Source: Paenibacillus_E sp042676385
GTDB taxonomy: Bacteria; Bacillota; Bacilli; Paenibacillales; NBRC-103111
Direction: 5' to 3'
DNA: 64,000 nt
Assembly (NCBI RefSeq): GCF_042676385.1
Contig: NZ_JBHTHA010000037.1
Location: 1-64,000 of the forward strand
Shown here: positions 7,481 through 15,801 of the stretch, piece after piece
Layout: each line of letters opens with the position of its first letter
Numbering within the stretch: the first letter of the stretch is position 1
Notes under the pieces: generated by a model
Told to the model about the DNA's origin: nothing
Database searches by the model: none
Seen by the model: the letters and a program-made list of their open reading frames with translations, nothing else
Made by a program: the position numbers and the translations under genes

Positions 7481-7918
7481 ATGTATGAAAAGTTGTTTGC
7501 ACTTGCTGGCGTAGCTACACCATTCTGGTTGCTGATGATGCTTCTGCCAACATGGCGGGTCACACGGTTTCTGGCGAAATCGGCCGTTTTTCCTATATTT
7601 CTTGCGGCCCTGTACGCGATAGGGATCATCGCGGCTATCGGGGGCTCGGGCTTTGGTTTTATGCAAGATTTCGGGTCGGCGGCGGGAGTCGTTCGGCTGT
7701 TGTCGGGCCCGGACTTCGCCTTGCTCGTTTGGCTCCACATCCTTTGCTTCGACCAAGCGGTCGGCCATTACGTCTATCGGGATAACATGGAACACCGGTA
7801 TGTGCCGGTTCCTGTGCAGTCCGCACTCTTATTTCTCATTCTGATGTTCGGTCCATTCGGTTTTTTGTGTTATCTGACACTGAGAGCGATACGGAAACGG
7901 GCCAAAGCCTCATTATGA
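7481..7918 (+). CDS. ABA4-like (DUF4281) membrane protein
   Basis: A 145-residue protein with four predicted helices. It resembles the DUF4281/ABA4-like family, named after plant ABA4, which is needed for neoxanthin formation. Shared features are the middle LVWLHILCFDQAVGHYVYRD segment and the C-terminal FLILMFGPFGFLCYLTLR helix. The bacterial members have no established reaction. I chose ATG 7481, about 10 bases after GAGAGGAG; earlier in-frame starts overlap that site. It is the last gene of the TetR-linked set, with a dispersed hairpin repeat just after its stop. Confidence 0.7.
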   Translation: MYEKLFALAGVATPFWLLMMLLPTWRVTRFLAKSAVFPIFLAALYAIGIIAAIGGSGFGFMQDFGSAAGVVRLLSGPDFALLVWLHILCFDQAVGHYVYRDNMEHRYVPVPVQSALLFLILMFGPFGFLCYLTLRAIRKRAKASL

Positions 7919-7966
7919 GATAAACCTCTATCGAGGTCTTTCGAAGATGAGCGACCGCTCTTCCAC

Positions 7967-8024
7967 CCCCACAAAGTGAAGTAATGCTTTGAGGCACCTT
8001 CCGAATACTTTGCGGGGACCCCAA
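7967..8024 (+). repeat. CCCCrCAAAGT/ACTTTGCGGGG hairpin repeat, copy A
   Basis: CCCCACAAAGT at the left pairs with ACTTTGCGGGG at the right, and ACCCCAAT follows. The same arms and tail occur at 29921-29967 (minus) and 48279-48338 (plus). Each copy lies just downstream of a gene and in that gene's orientation. The middle contains a GAGGC motif but otherwise varies. Confidence 0.75.
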
Positions 8025-8047
8025 TGAGGAGGTAGCTTTATTCGCCA

Positions 8048-8101
8048 ATCAGAATGCTGTTCTACGCGCTTTAGCACTGTAAAGAACTTAAACATTCTGA
8101 T
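8048..8101. repeat. Nested inverted repeat
   Basis: ATCAGAATG and CATTCTGAT are the outer arms. GTTCT/AGAAC and CTTTA/TAAAG pairs lie inside. No T run follows directly. It lies in the gap between two convergent genes, and its role is unknown. Confidence 0.5.
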
Positions 8102-8106
8102 GTGGT

Positions 8107-8141
8107 AAAAAACGACAAACAGGCTGCCTCGGCAGCCTGTT
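8107..8141 (-). terminator. queF intrinsic terminator
   Basis: AACAGGCTGCC and GGCAGCCTGTT form an 11 bp stem with a two-base centre. On the minus strand a T run follows, so it ends the queF transcript. Confidence 0.85.
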
Positions 8142-8156
8142 GCTTTTACCTTTTGT

Positions 8157-8657
8157 TTAGCGGTTATCGATTTTCTCCGGATACAAGTCATGGTTCAATA
8201 AGCGATGCTCCGCCATGGCTTCGAACTTCGTGCCTGGTTGACCGTAATTGCAGTATGGATCAATGGAAATGCCGCCACGTGGCGTAAATTTCCCCCAAAC
8301 CTCGATGTAGCGCGGGTCCATCAGATCGATCAAATCGTTCATGATGATATTCATGCAATCCTCGTGAAAATCCCCATGATTCCGGAAGCTGAACAAGTAC
8401 AGCTTGAGCGATTTGCTCTCGACCATCTTGATGTTCGGAATGTAGGAAATATAGAGCGTTGCAAAATCCGGCTGCCCGGTGATCGGGCAAAGGCTTGTGA
8501 ACTCGGGGAAGTTGAATTTGACAAAATAATCGCGATTCGGGTGCTTGTTGTCAAATGCCTCCAGAAGTTTTGGGTCGTAGCTGAAAATGTACTGGGTTCC
8601 TTGGTTGCCAAGCAACGTAATGTCTTTCAAATCTTCACGGCTTCTGCCTGCTGACAT
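8157..8657 (-). CDS. queF: NADPH-dependent 7-cyano-7-deazaguanine reductase QueF
   Basis: A 166-residue type I QueF. It reduces the nitrile of preQ0 to the aminomethyl group of preQ1 with NADPH in queuosine biosynthesis, in the cytoplasm. The covalent-catalysis residue Cys57 (TSLCPITGQPD), Asp64, and the QueF motif ESKSLKLY for cofactor binding are all present. The length matches Bacillus QueF. No queCDE genes are adjacent, so it stands alone here. A preQ1-I riboswitch and an attenuator lie in its leader, so the end product of its own reaction should switch it off. Confidence 0.96.
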   Translation of the reverse strand: MSAGRSREDLKDITLLGNQGTQYIFSYDPKLLEAFDNKHPNRDYFVKFNFPEFTSLCPITGQPDFATLYISYIPNIKMVESKSLKLYLFSFRNHGDFHEDCMNIIMNDLIDLMDPRYIEVWGKFTPRGGISIDPYCNYGQPGTKFEAMAEHRLLNHDLYPEKIDNR

Positions 8658-8708
8658 GGGTAAATATCCCCTTTCTTTTCTGAACGAAAAGAAGACATCA
8701 AACTAAAA

Positions 8709-8742
8709 AACACGAAAAAAACGACACCTAGGGTACGTTTTT
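8709..8742 (-). terminator. Attenuator terminator behind the preQ1 riboswitch
   Basis: On the minus strand AAAAACG...ACC pairs imperfectly with GGT...CGTTTTT, followed by a long T run. It lies directly after the riboswitch aptamer and before the queF ribosome site. This suggests that preQ1 binding causes premature termination. Confidence 0.65.
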
Positions 8743-8778
8743 CTTAGTTTTTTATCGAGGGAGTTTGCGAACCTCTCC
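8743..8778 (-). ncRNA. preQ1-I riboswitch
   Basis: Read on the minus strand, GAGAGGTTCGCAAACTC is followed by CCTCGATAAAAAACTAAG. This matches the preQ1-I aptamer: a short GAGG/CCTC stem, a loop beginning TTCG and containing the ligand-binding C, and the A-rich tail ATAAAAAACTAA that forms the H-type pseudoknot. It lies about 90 bases upstream of queF on the same strand, as expected for this class. Confidence 0.93.
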
Positions 8779-8783
8779 TAGCA

Positions 8784-9340
8784 AGCGATAACGCTTCTAG
8801 ATTTGTCTTCTTTAGTTTTCTATAGCACTTTATCATACTCTTTCGAAAAATGCACGTGAATGCGTGCTGGAAGTCACTGGCTGCGACATTGGAGCCTCCT
8901 ATTCGTGAGTTTGTTTGGCTGCTGTTAAACTCTTTGTATTCCGTCCCCTTAGTCTGCTGACTTCGCCAGATTCGATTGCACATCATGCAACCATTGGCCC
9001 TTTCAAAGAAATGAGGGGTAACCTTCGGGTCACTCGCTTGACAAAGAACAAAGGTCGTTAATAGTGAGTGAGTTTGACGCTAAATTTCTGAGAAATAGCC
9101 ATTTCGGGGCTCGAAAGAACAAAAGTCCATAAACAACGAACAAACTTCGCTAATTATGGAATTTTATTCGTTCGAAGCCTGTTTGGAGCATTTCTTCAAT
9201 AAAATTGCGTCCAACAGGTACTTTAATAGCGACCATATTCTCTGATATGACTGACTATACCTACTTTCAATCACCCGCATGATGATTTCTGATTTCGTTC
9301 CTCATAGTTAACTAAAGTTAATATTCTTACTAAATCCAAC
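8784..9340. other. Gene-free stretch between divergent queF and isomerase genes
   Basis: No open frame with a ribosome site, no tRNA-like fold and no clear repeat was found. It should hold the queF promoter at its left end. A long-lived upstream role, for example a small RNA, cannot be excluded. Confidence 0.5.
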
Positions 9341-9341
9341 T

Positions 9342-9350
9342 TGCTAGAAT
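9342..9350 (+). promoter_or_regulatory. Probable extended -10 promoter of the isomerase/exporter operon
   Basis: TGCTAGAAT is an extended -10 element about 90 bases upstream of the isomerase start. A small CTCTTAAATAAGAG hairpin at 9367-9380 follows in the leader. I see no convincing -35. Confidence 0.45.
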
Positions 9351-9441
9351 GTAACTATCGAAGCGACTCTTAAATAAGAGTGGAATTGAACGATTTGTCT
9401 CAAGACCTGTCTGGGCCATTTGCTTAAAAAATGGGGATGAA

Positions 9442-10296
9442 ATGAAACGTAAATTAATTAAAGTTTCAATTGAACAAACAAGGGGCTGCCGCAGCGAAAT
9501 AGACCCCTTGTTTTTTAATTACAAAGCGAGGCTGTTCCGTATGGGATTGGAAGAAATAGAAGCTCTTCATTTAAAAGGATCGAAGATCAGTATGGCGGAA
9601 GTCATCAAACTTGCGAAGATTGAGGATAGCTTTCCTGCGCTCAAGGATAAACTCCGATTAGCACTGGTGGAACAATTTGCCGAAGAGGCGGGGCTTCATG
9701 TTAGCAAGGATGAATTGCAACTGGCGATCAATGATCGCCGAAAACGGCTAGGGTTATTTACGTCTGCAGAAACCACAGATTGGCTGAAAGATAGGCAACT
9801 GAAATTGAGCGATTTGGTCGCGGTGGTCCGTTCCAGGTACTTGGAATCCAAGGTGAAGGCATCGTTCTCGTGTGAACAGATTGAAGCTTACTTCGCTGAG
9901 CAACGGTTGAATTTTGACCGTGCCCATCTTTCCCAAATTGTATTGAAAGACGCGGGAGAGGCGCTGGAACTCTGGTTTCAACTTGAAGAAGGGGCTGATT
10001 TTCACCAGCTTGCGCGTACCTATACGTTAGATGAAGAAAGCCGGTTCGCCGGCGGGTATATAGGTCTCGTCGCACGGAGAGAGATGCTTCCCTCGGTTGC
10101 CGCAGTTGTTTTCGGCGCTAAAGATGGTGAAATCGTGGGCCCGATTGAGACGAAGAAGGGCCATTTGTTGATAAAGGTTGAACAAATCATGAGAGCGGGC
10201 TTAAATGAACGGTTAGAAACCGAGATTCGCGATCTTCTATTCGAGGAGTGGATCGAAGAACGGGAGAAAGCGGCTGAAGTGCGAGTGACCATCTAG
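9442..10296 (+). CDS. Cytoplasmic parvulin-type peptidyl-prolyl isomerase linked to a peptide exporter
   Basis: A 284-residue protein with a SurA/PrsA-like arrangement: an N-terminal helical chaperone part (about residues 50-150) and a parvulin domain (about 160-250) with GGYIGLVARREM and GPIETKKGHLLIKV. Unlike PrsA it has no signal peptide, no lipobox and no membrane helix, so it should act inside the cell. It ends 38 bases before a C39-peptidase ABC exporter on the same strand. I infer that it keeps the exporter's precursor peptide in an export-ready form. GGGG lies 5 bases before the ATG. Similar isomerase/exporter pairs exist in other bacteria, but the substrate is not identified here. 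Confidence 0.8.
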   Translation: MKRKLIKVSIEQTRGCRSEIDPLFFNYKARLFRMGLEEIEALHLKGSKISMAEVIKLAKIEDSFPALKDKLRLALVEQFAEEAGLHVSKDELQLAINDRRKRLGLFTSAETTDWLKDRQLKLSDLVAVVRSRYLESKVKASFSCEQIEAYFAEQRLNFDRAHLSQIVLKDAGEALELWFQLEEGADFHQLARTYTLDEESRFAGGYIGLVARREMLPSVAAVVFGAKDGEIVGPIETKKGHLLIKVEQIMRAGLNERLETEIRDLLFEEWIEEREKAAEVRVTI

Positions 10297-10334
10297 AATG
10301 GCTGAATAAGGATCAAAGCAGGTGAATAGGCAGC

Positions 10335-13300
10335 ATGCAGGAAAAGATGCGGCAGCGATTAGACCGGATTTCGCTCTTTGATTTACTGAGCGGGGAAGAA
10401 AAAGAACAAATAGCCTGGAAATTTGAGCGTGTTACCATTGCTATGGGGCAGACGGTAATCGCGAAAGATGAGCTTCCCGATGCTCTATATATTATTCTCA
10501 GCGGGCAAGCCAGAATCATCGGCACGAAAGAGGGTACGAAGCTCGTTAGCTTAGGCAAGTTAGGTCCTGGAGAGCACTTTGGCGAGCAATCGCTGTTTGG
10601 TACGGAGCGGGCAGAGGTGAGCATAGCGGCCGCCAACTCTTTGCATGTATTGAAATTGGAGCGGCAAGCTTTTGCTGAACTTACCCGGAATAAGCCGGAG
10701 CTGGAGCATTATTTTAGGGCATATATGTCACATGACGGCATGCGGTTGTTTTTGAAAAATTCCACGGTGCTCTCGCACCTGGATTTTCAGGCGATCCGAT
10801 CCTTGCTGGATAGTTTTGAGATACGCGAATACGAACGCGGGCAGGATTTGGTTCGGGAAGGCGAACAGGGGGACGCCTTTTATATTATTCGGACAGGACG
10901 GGCCAGCGTTGAGCAGGGAGCGGAGCGTCACGTTTTGAATAAGCTGCTGCCTGGCGATTTTTTCGGCGAGCTTTCGCTATTGACCGGAGCACCTCGTAAA
11001 GCGAGCGTGCGTGCGGAAGAGCCGATTACTGCGTTTCGATTGGGGAAATCCGAATTCGAAGCTTTGATTGTGCGCTTCCCGAAGATCAGACAGGCGATCG
11101 AGGAGATTACGGCTCATTATTCGCAAACGCCCATCGCGTGGAACGAAGATGATGAGGAGGCGGAAAAAGCTTACGAGACGGCTTCGCTGTTTGCGAAAGC
11201 GGCGGGAGAGACTTCAGAACGAAACATCGCTGGGCGCCGATTTAATATGATAATGCAAATGAAACGGCTGTTCGGAAAAAAATATCCCGCCATGATGCAG
11301 CAGAATGAAATGGACTGCGGGCCGACCTGCTTGTCCATGATCGTGCAGTACTACGGCGGATTTGTTTCCTTGAACAAGATACGGCAAAAAGCGAATGTAA
11401 CGACGGAAGGCACATCCCTGCAAGGGCTTTTGGAAACTGCGGAAAAGCTTGGCTTTGAAGCGCAAGGCTTGAAAGTAGGTCTTGCGGATTTAAAAGGCAT
11501 GGAGAAGCCGTGCATTCTTCACTGGGAAGGCCGCCATTACGTTGTTTTATATGAACTTGATGAGGAAGAAGCGCTAATCGCGGATCCTGCCGTTGGGCTG
11601 ACGGAGAGGGTTTCACTGAAATTCCTGACAAGCAAATGGAACGGTATCGTGCTGTCGCTGACCCCTACAGAGGCGGTCAGCCGGCTTAGGGAGCGCGATG
11701 CGCTCTACGCCCGGTTCGTACCCTTTTTTGCTCCACATAAAAAGTCCTTATTTACGATTCTTCTTTTATCCATCGTCATCCAATTGGTTCTGCTGACGCT
11801 GCCGATTTTCACACAGCTCATTGTTGACAAAGTGCTGGTGCAGCGCAATACGTCCTTGCTGCAAATCCTGCTCGCCGGCATGCTGTCGCTCGCCTTATTC
11901 CAGTTCGGCTTCCTGTTCGTCAGGCAGTACGGCGTGGCGCGAACGGCACTCAAGCTGGACATCGCCATGGTAGGCGCTTTTTATAAGAAGTTGTTCGACC
12001 TTCCCTATGATTATTTCATGCGAAGAACGGTCGGCGATGTGATTACACGGGTATCGGAGAACGAAAATATACGCCGCATGCTGACCGACCATGCGGTCTA
12101 CTTTTTGCTGGACGTACTGGCTGTCATCATCTACGGATCACTCATGTTCTATTATCATATGGAGCTGGCCCTGATATCGTTAGCGTTCCTTCCTGTCTTC
12201 GGGTTTGTGATTGCCTGGCTCATTCCCCGTATGCGCAAAAACAGCCGTAAGCAGTTCATCGCGGAAGGCGAGTCCCATTCCCAAGTGGTGGAATCGGTTC
12301 ATGCCATTGCCACAGTCAAAGCGTTGGCGGCCGAGAAGGTTGTTCGCGGAAAGCTGGAGAACAAGCTTAAAGCTTCGTTGCAGCTGCGGATGCAGGGTTA
12401 TCTGCTTACGGCGGGGGCCGATGCGAGCAGCAGCTTGCTGCAAATCGCTGCCCAAGTGCTGCTGCTCTATTGCGGCTCGCGTTACGTGCTTGCAGGTGAG
12501 CTTTCCGTCGGGGAACTAGTCGCCTTTTCCGGTCTATTTCTGACCATGGTCCACTCTGTGGATTCGATCACCCGGATGCTGAACGATATCTCGGAAGCGC
12601 GCATCTCGATGGAACGGTTGAACGACGTGTTCGAAGCCGTTTCCGAGCAGCCTGACCCGCAGAAGCTCCGCATTCTTCCGCCGATTCGCGGGAACATTCA
12701 ATTCGAGAATGTATCCTTTCGCTATGAAGCGGGGAGCCGGAACATTTTGCAGAACCTTACCTTTGAAATCAAACCTGGTCAAACCATAGCGATTGTAGGA
12801 CGCAGCGGCTCCGGTAAAACAACATTTATCAATCTGCTGCTCAAATTGTACGATCCTACGGACGGCAGCTTACGCATCGATGGCGTAAACATCCGTGAGA
12901 TCCATGCACGCTCATTTCGGCAGCAGATCGGGGTCGTGCAGCAGGAAAATACGATTTTTCGCGGGACGATTGCTGAAAATATCGCTTATCACCTGAAAGG
13001 AGCGACGCCAGAGGAGATCGAGAGCGCCGCTCAACTGGCCGGCGCACATGAATTTATTGCTTCCTTTCCGCTCGGATATGAGACGGTGATCGGCGAGGGG
13101 GGCATGAAGCTGTCAGGCGGCCAGCGCCAACGAGTCGCCATTGCCCGTGCTTTGATCGGTGATCCGCGTCTGCTCATTTTCGATGAGGCGACGAGTGCCT
13201 TGGACACCGAATCCGAGCGCTTGATTCAGCGCAATATGGATCTGATCCTCAAGGATCGAACGACGATCCTCATCGCTCACCGCTTAAGTACGGTGCGTAA

Positions 13301-13415
13301 AGCGGACAGGATTGTCGTATTGGATCAAGGGACGATTGTTGAGAGCGGCACGCATGAGGAATTGCTCGAGCTGCGAGGGCTGTACCATCATTTGATTCAT
13401 CAACAGTTGGAGTAA
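10335..13415 (+). CDS. Peptidase-containing ABC exporter with two cyclic-nucleotide-binding domains
   Basis: A 1026-residue single-chain exporter. In order: two cNMP-binding-type beta-barrel domains (about residues 12-125 and 145-260, the second with canonical FGELSLL...PRKASV), a linker, and a C39 peptidase (about 318-440). Six-helix transmembrane domain (about 455-740) and an ATPase follow. C39 triad Cys328, His401 and Asp417 is intact. The ATPase has Walker A GRSGSGKTT (822-830), LSGGQ (926-930), Asp950-Glu951 and His982. The family cleaves leader peptides after double-Gly-like motifs and exports the cargo. Gating by a cyclic nucleotide is inferred. It ends at a terminator, and there is no HlyD partner or precursor gene beside it. 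Confidence 0.92.
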   Translation: MQEKMRQRLDRISLFDLLSGEEKEQIAWKFERVTIAMGQTVIAKDELPDALYIILSGQARIIGTKEGTKLVSLGKLGPGEHFGEQSLFGTERAEVSIAAANSLHVLKLERQAFAELTRNKPELEHYFRAYMSHDGMRLFLKNSTVLSHLDFQAIRSLLDSFEIREYERGQDLVREGEQGDAFYIIRTGRASVEQGAERHVLNKLLPGDFFGELSLLTGAPRKASVRAEEPITAFRLGKSEFEALIVRFPKIRQAIEEITAHYSQTPIAWNEDDEEAEKAYETASLFAKAAGETSERNIAGRRFNMIMQMKRLFGKKYPAMMQQNEMDCGPTCLSMIVQYYGGFVSLNKIRQKANVTTEGTSLQGLLETAEKLGFEAQGLKVGLADLKGMEKPCILHWEGRHYVVLYELDEEEALIADPAVGLTERVSLKFLTSKWNGIVLSLTPTEAVSRLRERDALYARFVPFFAPHKKSLFTILLLSIVIQLVLLTLPIFTQLIVDKVLVQRNTSLLQILLAGMLSLALFQFGFLFVRQYGVARTALKLDIAMVGAFYKKLFDLPYDYFMRRTVGDVITRVSENENIRRMLTDHAVYFLLDVLAVIIYGSLMFYYHMELALISLAFLPVFGFVIAWLIPRMRKNSRKQFIAEGESHSQVVESVHAIATVKALAAEKVVRGKLENKLKASLQLRMQGYLLTAGADASSSLLQIAAQVLLLYCGSRYVLAGELSVGELVAFSGLFLTMVHSVDSITRMLNDISEARISMERLNDVFEAVSEQPDPQKLRILPPIRGNIQFENVSFRYEAGSRNILQNLTFEIKPGQTIAIVGRSGSGKTTFINLLLKLYDPTDGSLRIDGVNIREIHARSFRQQIGVVQQENTIFRGTIAENIAYHLKGATPEEIESAAQLAGAHEFIASFPLGYETVIGEGGMKLSGGQRQRVAIARALIGDPRLLIFDEATSALDTESERLIQRNMDLILKDRTTILIAHRLSTVRKADRIVVLDQGTIVESGTHEELLELRGLYHHLIHQQLE

Positions 13416-13452
13416 CAGTGGCAATGGAGTGGATTTTAAATGACAAGCATTC

Positions 13453-13486
13453 GAGGCTGCCCTTCGGGGTAAGCCTCTTTATTTTT
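13453..13486. terminator. Terminator between exporter and MFS gene
   Basis: GAGGCT...CCC, a TTCG loop and GGG...AGCCTC form a hairpin followed by TTTATTTTT. It lies between convergent genes and can serve the plus strand best. Confidence 0.8.
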
Positions 13487-14741
13487 ACAGCACCTCGTTC
13501 CGCTTCCTCAACCAACGATAAAGCATGATACTCACAACCGAACACAGAAGCGCACAACCCCCGATGAACACATAACCTGCTTGCAGCCCCTTGATCAAAC
13601 CCTCATTCGGATGAGCGGCATCCGAAAAAATCAGCTTGAAACCATCCGTAATCGCCCCGACCAGGAAGTTTCCGATAACACTGGCAATTCCCATCATGGT
13701 GACTGTGAACGTAATCGCCGTATCGCTTCCATTCGGGTAGCGTTTAGCCAGAAAAGCCATAACGGTCGGATAAATCGGTGCGATCCCAACTCCGGCAAGT
13801 GCAAATAGAAACGAGCCGGATGGACCGGCAGCGATAGCGGCAAGCGAACAGATGCCGGAAAATGCGGACAGGATGATGAGAGACATCACGAAGCCGATTT
13901 TGTCCGTAAACGGGCCCAGCACAAGCCTTGCCAGCGTAAAGCACAGAAAGAAGGCAGAAAGCATCCCGGATGCTGAGGTCATTTCCCATTGATAGGCTTT
14001 TTCCAGAAAATTGACGAGCCAGCTCCCGATGGAAAGTTCGGATACCACGCCGAAGGAAAGAATAACAACCATGAACCAGGCTACGGGGTCGCGGGCATAA
14101 GCTTTTAACGTAATTTGATGCTCTTCCGCAACCGCATTGCCGGGAAACCGGGTGACGAGTGCTGGAATCATAGGAAGAATAGCTAACGACAGCATAAGCA
14201 GATACATGCCGCGCCAGCCTAATTCCGTTCCCAAGATGGTCACTCCCATGAGGCCGGATGCTAGAACAGGTGCGACAATCGAGCTTAAACCATAAAAGAA
14301 GTGTGCCAAATTCATCATCATGCCCGTATTTTTAACGAAAATACGAGCCCCCAGAACCGCTAACGCAATCTCAAGCATGCCGTTGCCGATATACATGAAG
14401 AAGTAAGAAGAAGCAAAAGGGATAAAGTGCCGGGACAATGCGATGAGAACACCCGAAACGACCATAGAGCCAAACGCGACTAAACTCGTCAGCTTCAGAC
14501 CATATTTACGGGCCATTAATCCGGTGAAACTGCATGCGAGCAAATAGCCTAATGAGTTCAGGGAAAGGAGTGCGCCAATTTGCCATTCATCCAAGGAAAA
14601 ATCGGTCTGTATGCGCGGAATGGCCGGCCCTTTAATATTTTCAGAAAACCCGAATATCAGAAATCCGACAAAAACGACGAGCAAGAGCAAATAGTAGTTT
14701 TTGCCCGTGGTCATCGATGAAACTTGCTGCTTAACGTTCAC
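13485..14741 (-). CDS. MFS transporter
   Basis: A 418-residue major facilitator protein with 12 predicted helices and the loop 2-3 type motif GLMARKYGLKL after helix 2. The N-terminus (GFLIFGFSENIKGPAIPRIQTDF) and the pseudo-symmetric PFTDKIGF segment after helix 8 are typical of the FucP/glucose-mannitol-like and YfkF-like branches. The substrate cannot be told from sequence. It lies 34 bases downstream of the LysR gene on the same strand and may be co-transcribed with it, so a link to the ketone-body locus is possible. Confidence 0.8.
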   Translation of the reverse strand: MNVKQQVSSMTTGKNYYLLLLVVFVGFLIFGFSENIKGPAIPRIQTDFSLDEWQIGALLSLNSLGYLLACSFTGLMARKYGLKLTSLVAFGSMVVSGVLIALSRHFIPFASSYFFMYIGNGMLEIALAVLGARIFVKNTGMMMNLAHFFYGLSSIVAPVLASGLMGVTILGTELGWRGMYLLMLSLAILPMIPALVTRFPGNAVAEEHQITLKAYARDPVAWFMVVILSFGVVSELSIGSWLVNFLEKAYQWEMTSASGMLSAFFLCFTLARLVLGPFTDKIGFVMSLIILSAFSGICSLAAIAAGPSGSFLFALAGVGIAPIYPTVMAFLAKRYPNGSDTAITFTVTMMGIASVIGNFLVGAITDGFKLIFSDAAHPNEGLIKGLQAGYVFIGGCALLCSVVSIMLYRWLRKRNEVL

Positions 14742-14775
14742 TTGTTATCCTCCAAACCAAGATGCGCCATTCCCC

Positions 14776-15657
14776 TTATTCGGTCAATCCGCTTACAAAT
14801 GATTTAAACTCCCGTATCGCAAAGGATTGATATTTATCTTTGTTGCTTATGACAACCAGCTCCCAGGGGATAAAGGGATCGGTCAATTTTACCGTTTTGC
14901 AGTCCGCGTTCACGATCTTCCTGCATATGGCTTCCGGCATGATGGTGATGCCCAAATTCGCCGCTACCATTTCTGCGAGCAGGTCCCACTGTGAACTTTC
15001 GTAGACGACATCCGGCTCGAAGCCGATGCTTCGGCAAGCGCGAATGACGTGGTTCCTAACCGCATAGCCGTTGGGGAACAGGATAAAAGGCTCGTTTCTA
15101 AGCTTTTGCAAAGGGACCGAGGACTGCTGAGCCAGCGGATGTTCACGGTGCAGAACGAGCGCCAGCTTCTGATTCAGAAACGGTAATATTTCAAAAGAGG
15201 CGGGATCCACGGGAGAGATGACAACGCCCATTTCGAGACTGCCGTCCAGGACAAGGCCCTCCACCTTTTTGGCGCCTTCCTCGACGATATGAAAGTAGAT
15301 GTTCGGGTACAATCTTTGAAACTTTGCGATGACACGCGGGAAAAAAACAGAGCTGATGACGGGCGGCAGCCCGATTTTGATCGTGCCCGTTTTCAGGTTG
15401 GAAGCATCTTCGATCGCTGTATATAAGTTTTGAACAGACTGCATAATGACTTGAATTTGATCAACAGCAACGATACCGGCATCGGTCAGCTTCACATATT
15501 TGCCAGTCCGATCGAATAAGGTGACACCCAACTCCTCCTCGAGGCTTTTAACCATTTTACTTAGCGTAGGCTGGGAAAGATGCAGGTTTTCTGCGGCTTT
15601 CGTAAAATTTTGCTGCTTGGCTATTTCCAGCAGATACGTTAATTGTCTTAAATCCAT
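14776..15657 (-). CDS. LysR-family regulator of the ketone-body locus
   Basis: A 293-residue LysR protein. The helix-turn-helix reads FTKAAENLHLSQPTLSKMVKSLEEELG (about residues 18-44) and the effector domain follows, ending at normal length. It is CynR/CysL-like in general pattern. It is transcribed away from the GntP permease and the hydroxybutyrate genes, and a 35 bp dyad lies between them. It probably activates those genes when its ligand (acetoacetate, hydroxybutyrate or an acyl-CoA) is present, and represses itself. Confidence 0.85.
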   Translation of the reverse strand: MDLRQLTYLLEIAKQQNFTKAAENLHLSQPTLSKMVKSLEEELGVTLFDRTGKYVKLTDAGIVAVDQIQVIMQSVQNLYTAIEDASNLKTGTIKIGLPPVISSVFFPRVIAKFQRLYPNIYFHIVEEGAKKVEGLVLDGSLEMGVVISPVDPASFEILPFLNQKLALVLHREHPLAQQSSVPLQKLRNEPFILFPNGYAVRNHVIRACRSIGFEPDVVYESSQWDLLAEMVAANLGITIMPEAICRKIVNADCKTVKLTDPFIPWELVVISNKDKYQSFAIREFKSFVSGLTE

Positions 15658-15675
15658 CAGGGATCAACTCCGACC

Positions 15676-15710
15676 CATAGATAATTTGCATAGGAATCAT
15701 TCTATCTATG
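15676..15710. promoter_or_regulatory. Dyad between LysR and GntP permease genes
   Basis: CATAGATA (15676-15683) and TATCTATG (15703-15710) are perfect inverted arms 19 bases apart. A second near-palindrome, ATAGGAATCATTCTAT, lies inside. The size and position fit a LysR binding region shared by the divergent promoters. Confidence 0.6.
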
Positions 15711-15801
15711 AATTTTACCTGTGGTCAGCTCCGATGTAAACTGAATAGTAAGCATGATTGTAAGCGTTTTATATTTCTCGACAAAGAGGAGAAGTGAACA
15801 G

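Noticed and set aside
8744..8986. 80-codon frame on the minus strand
   Set aside because: It runs through the preQ1 riboswitch and lacks a ribosome site.
9386..9427. 13-codon frame (TTG start) before the isomerase as a possible exporter cargo
   Set aside because: Too short, no double-Gly leader and a poor ribosome site.
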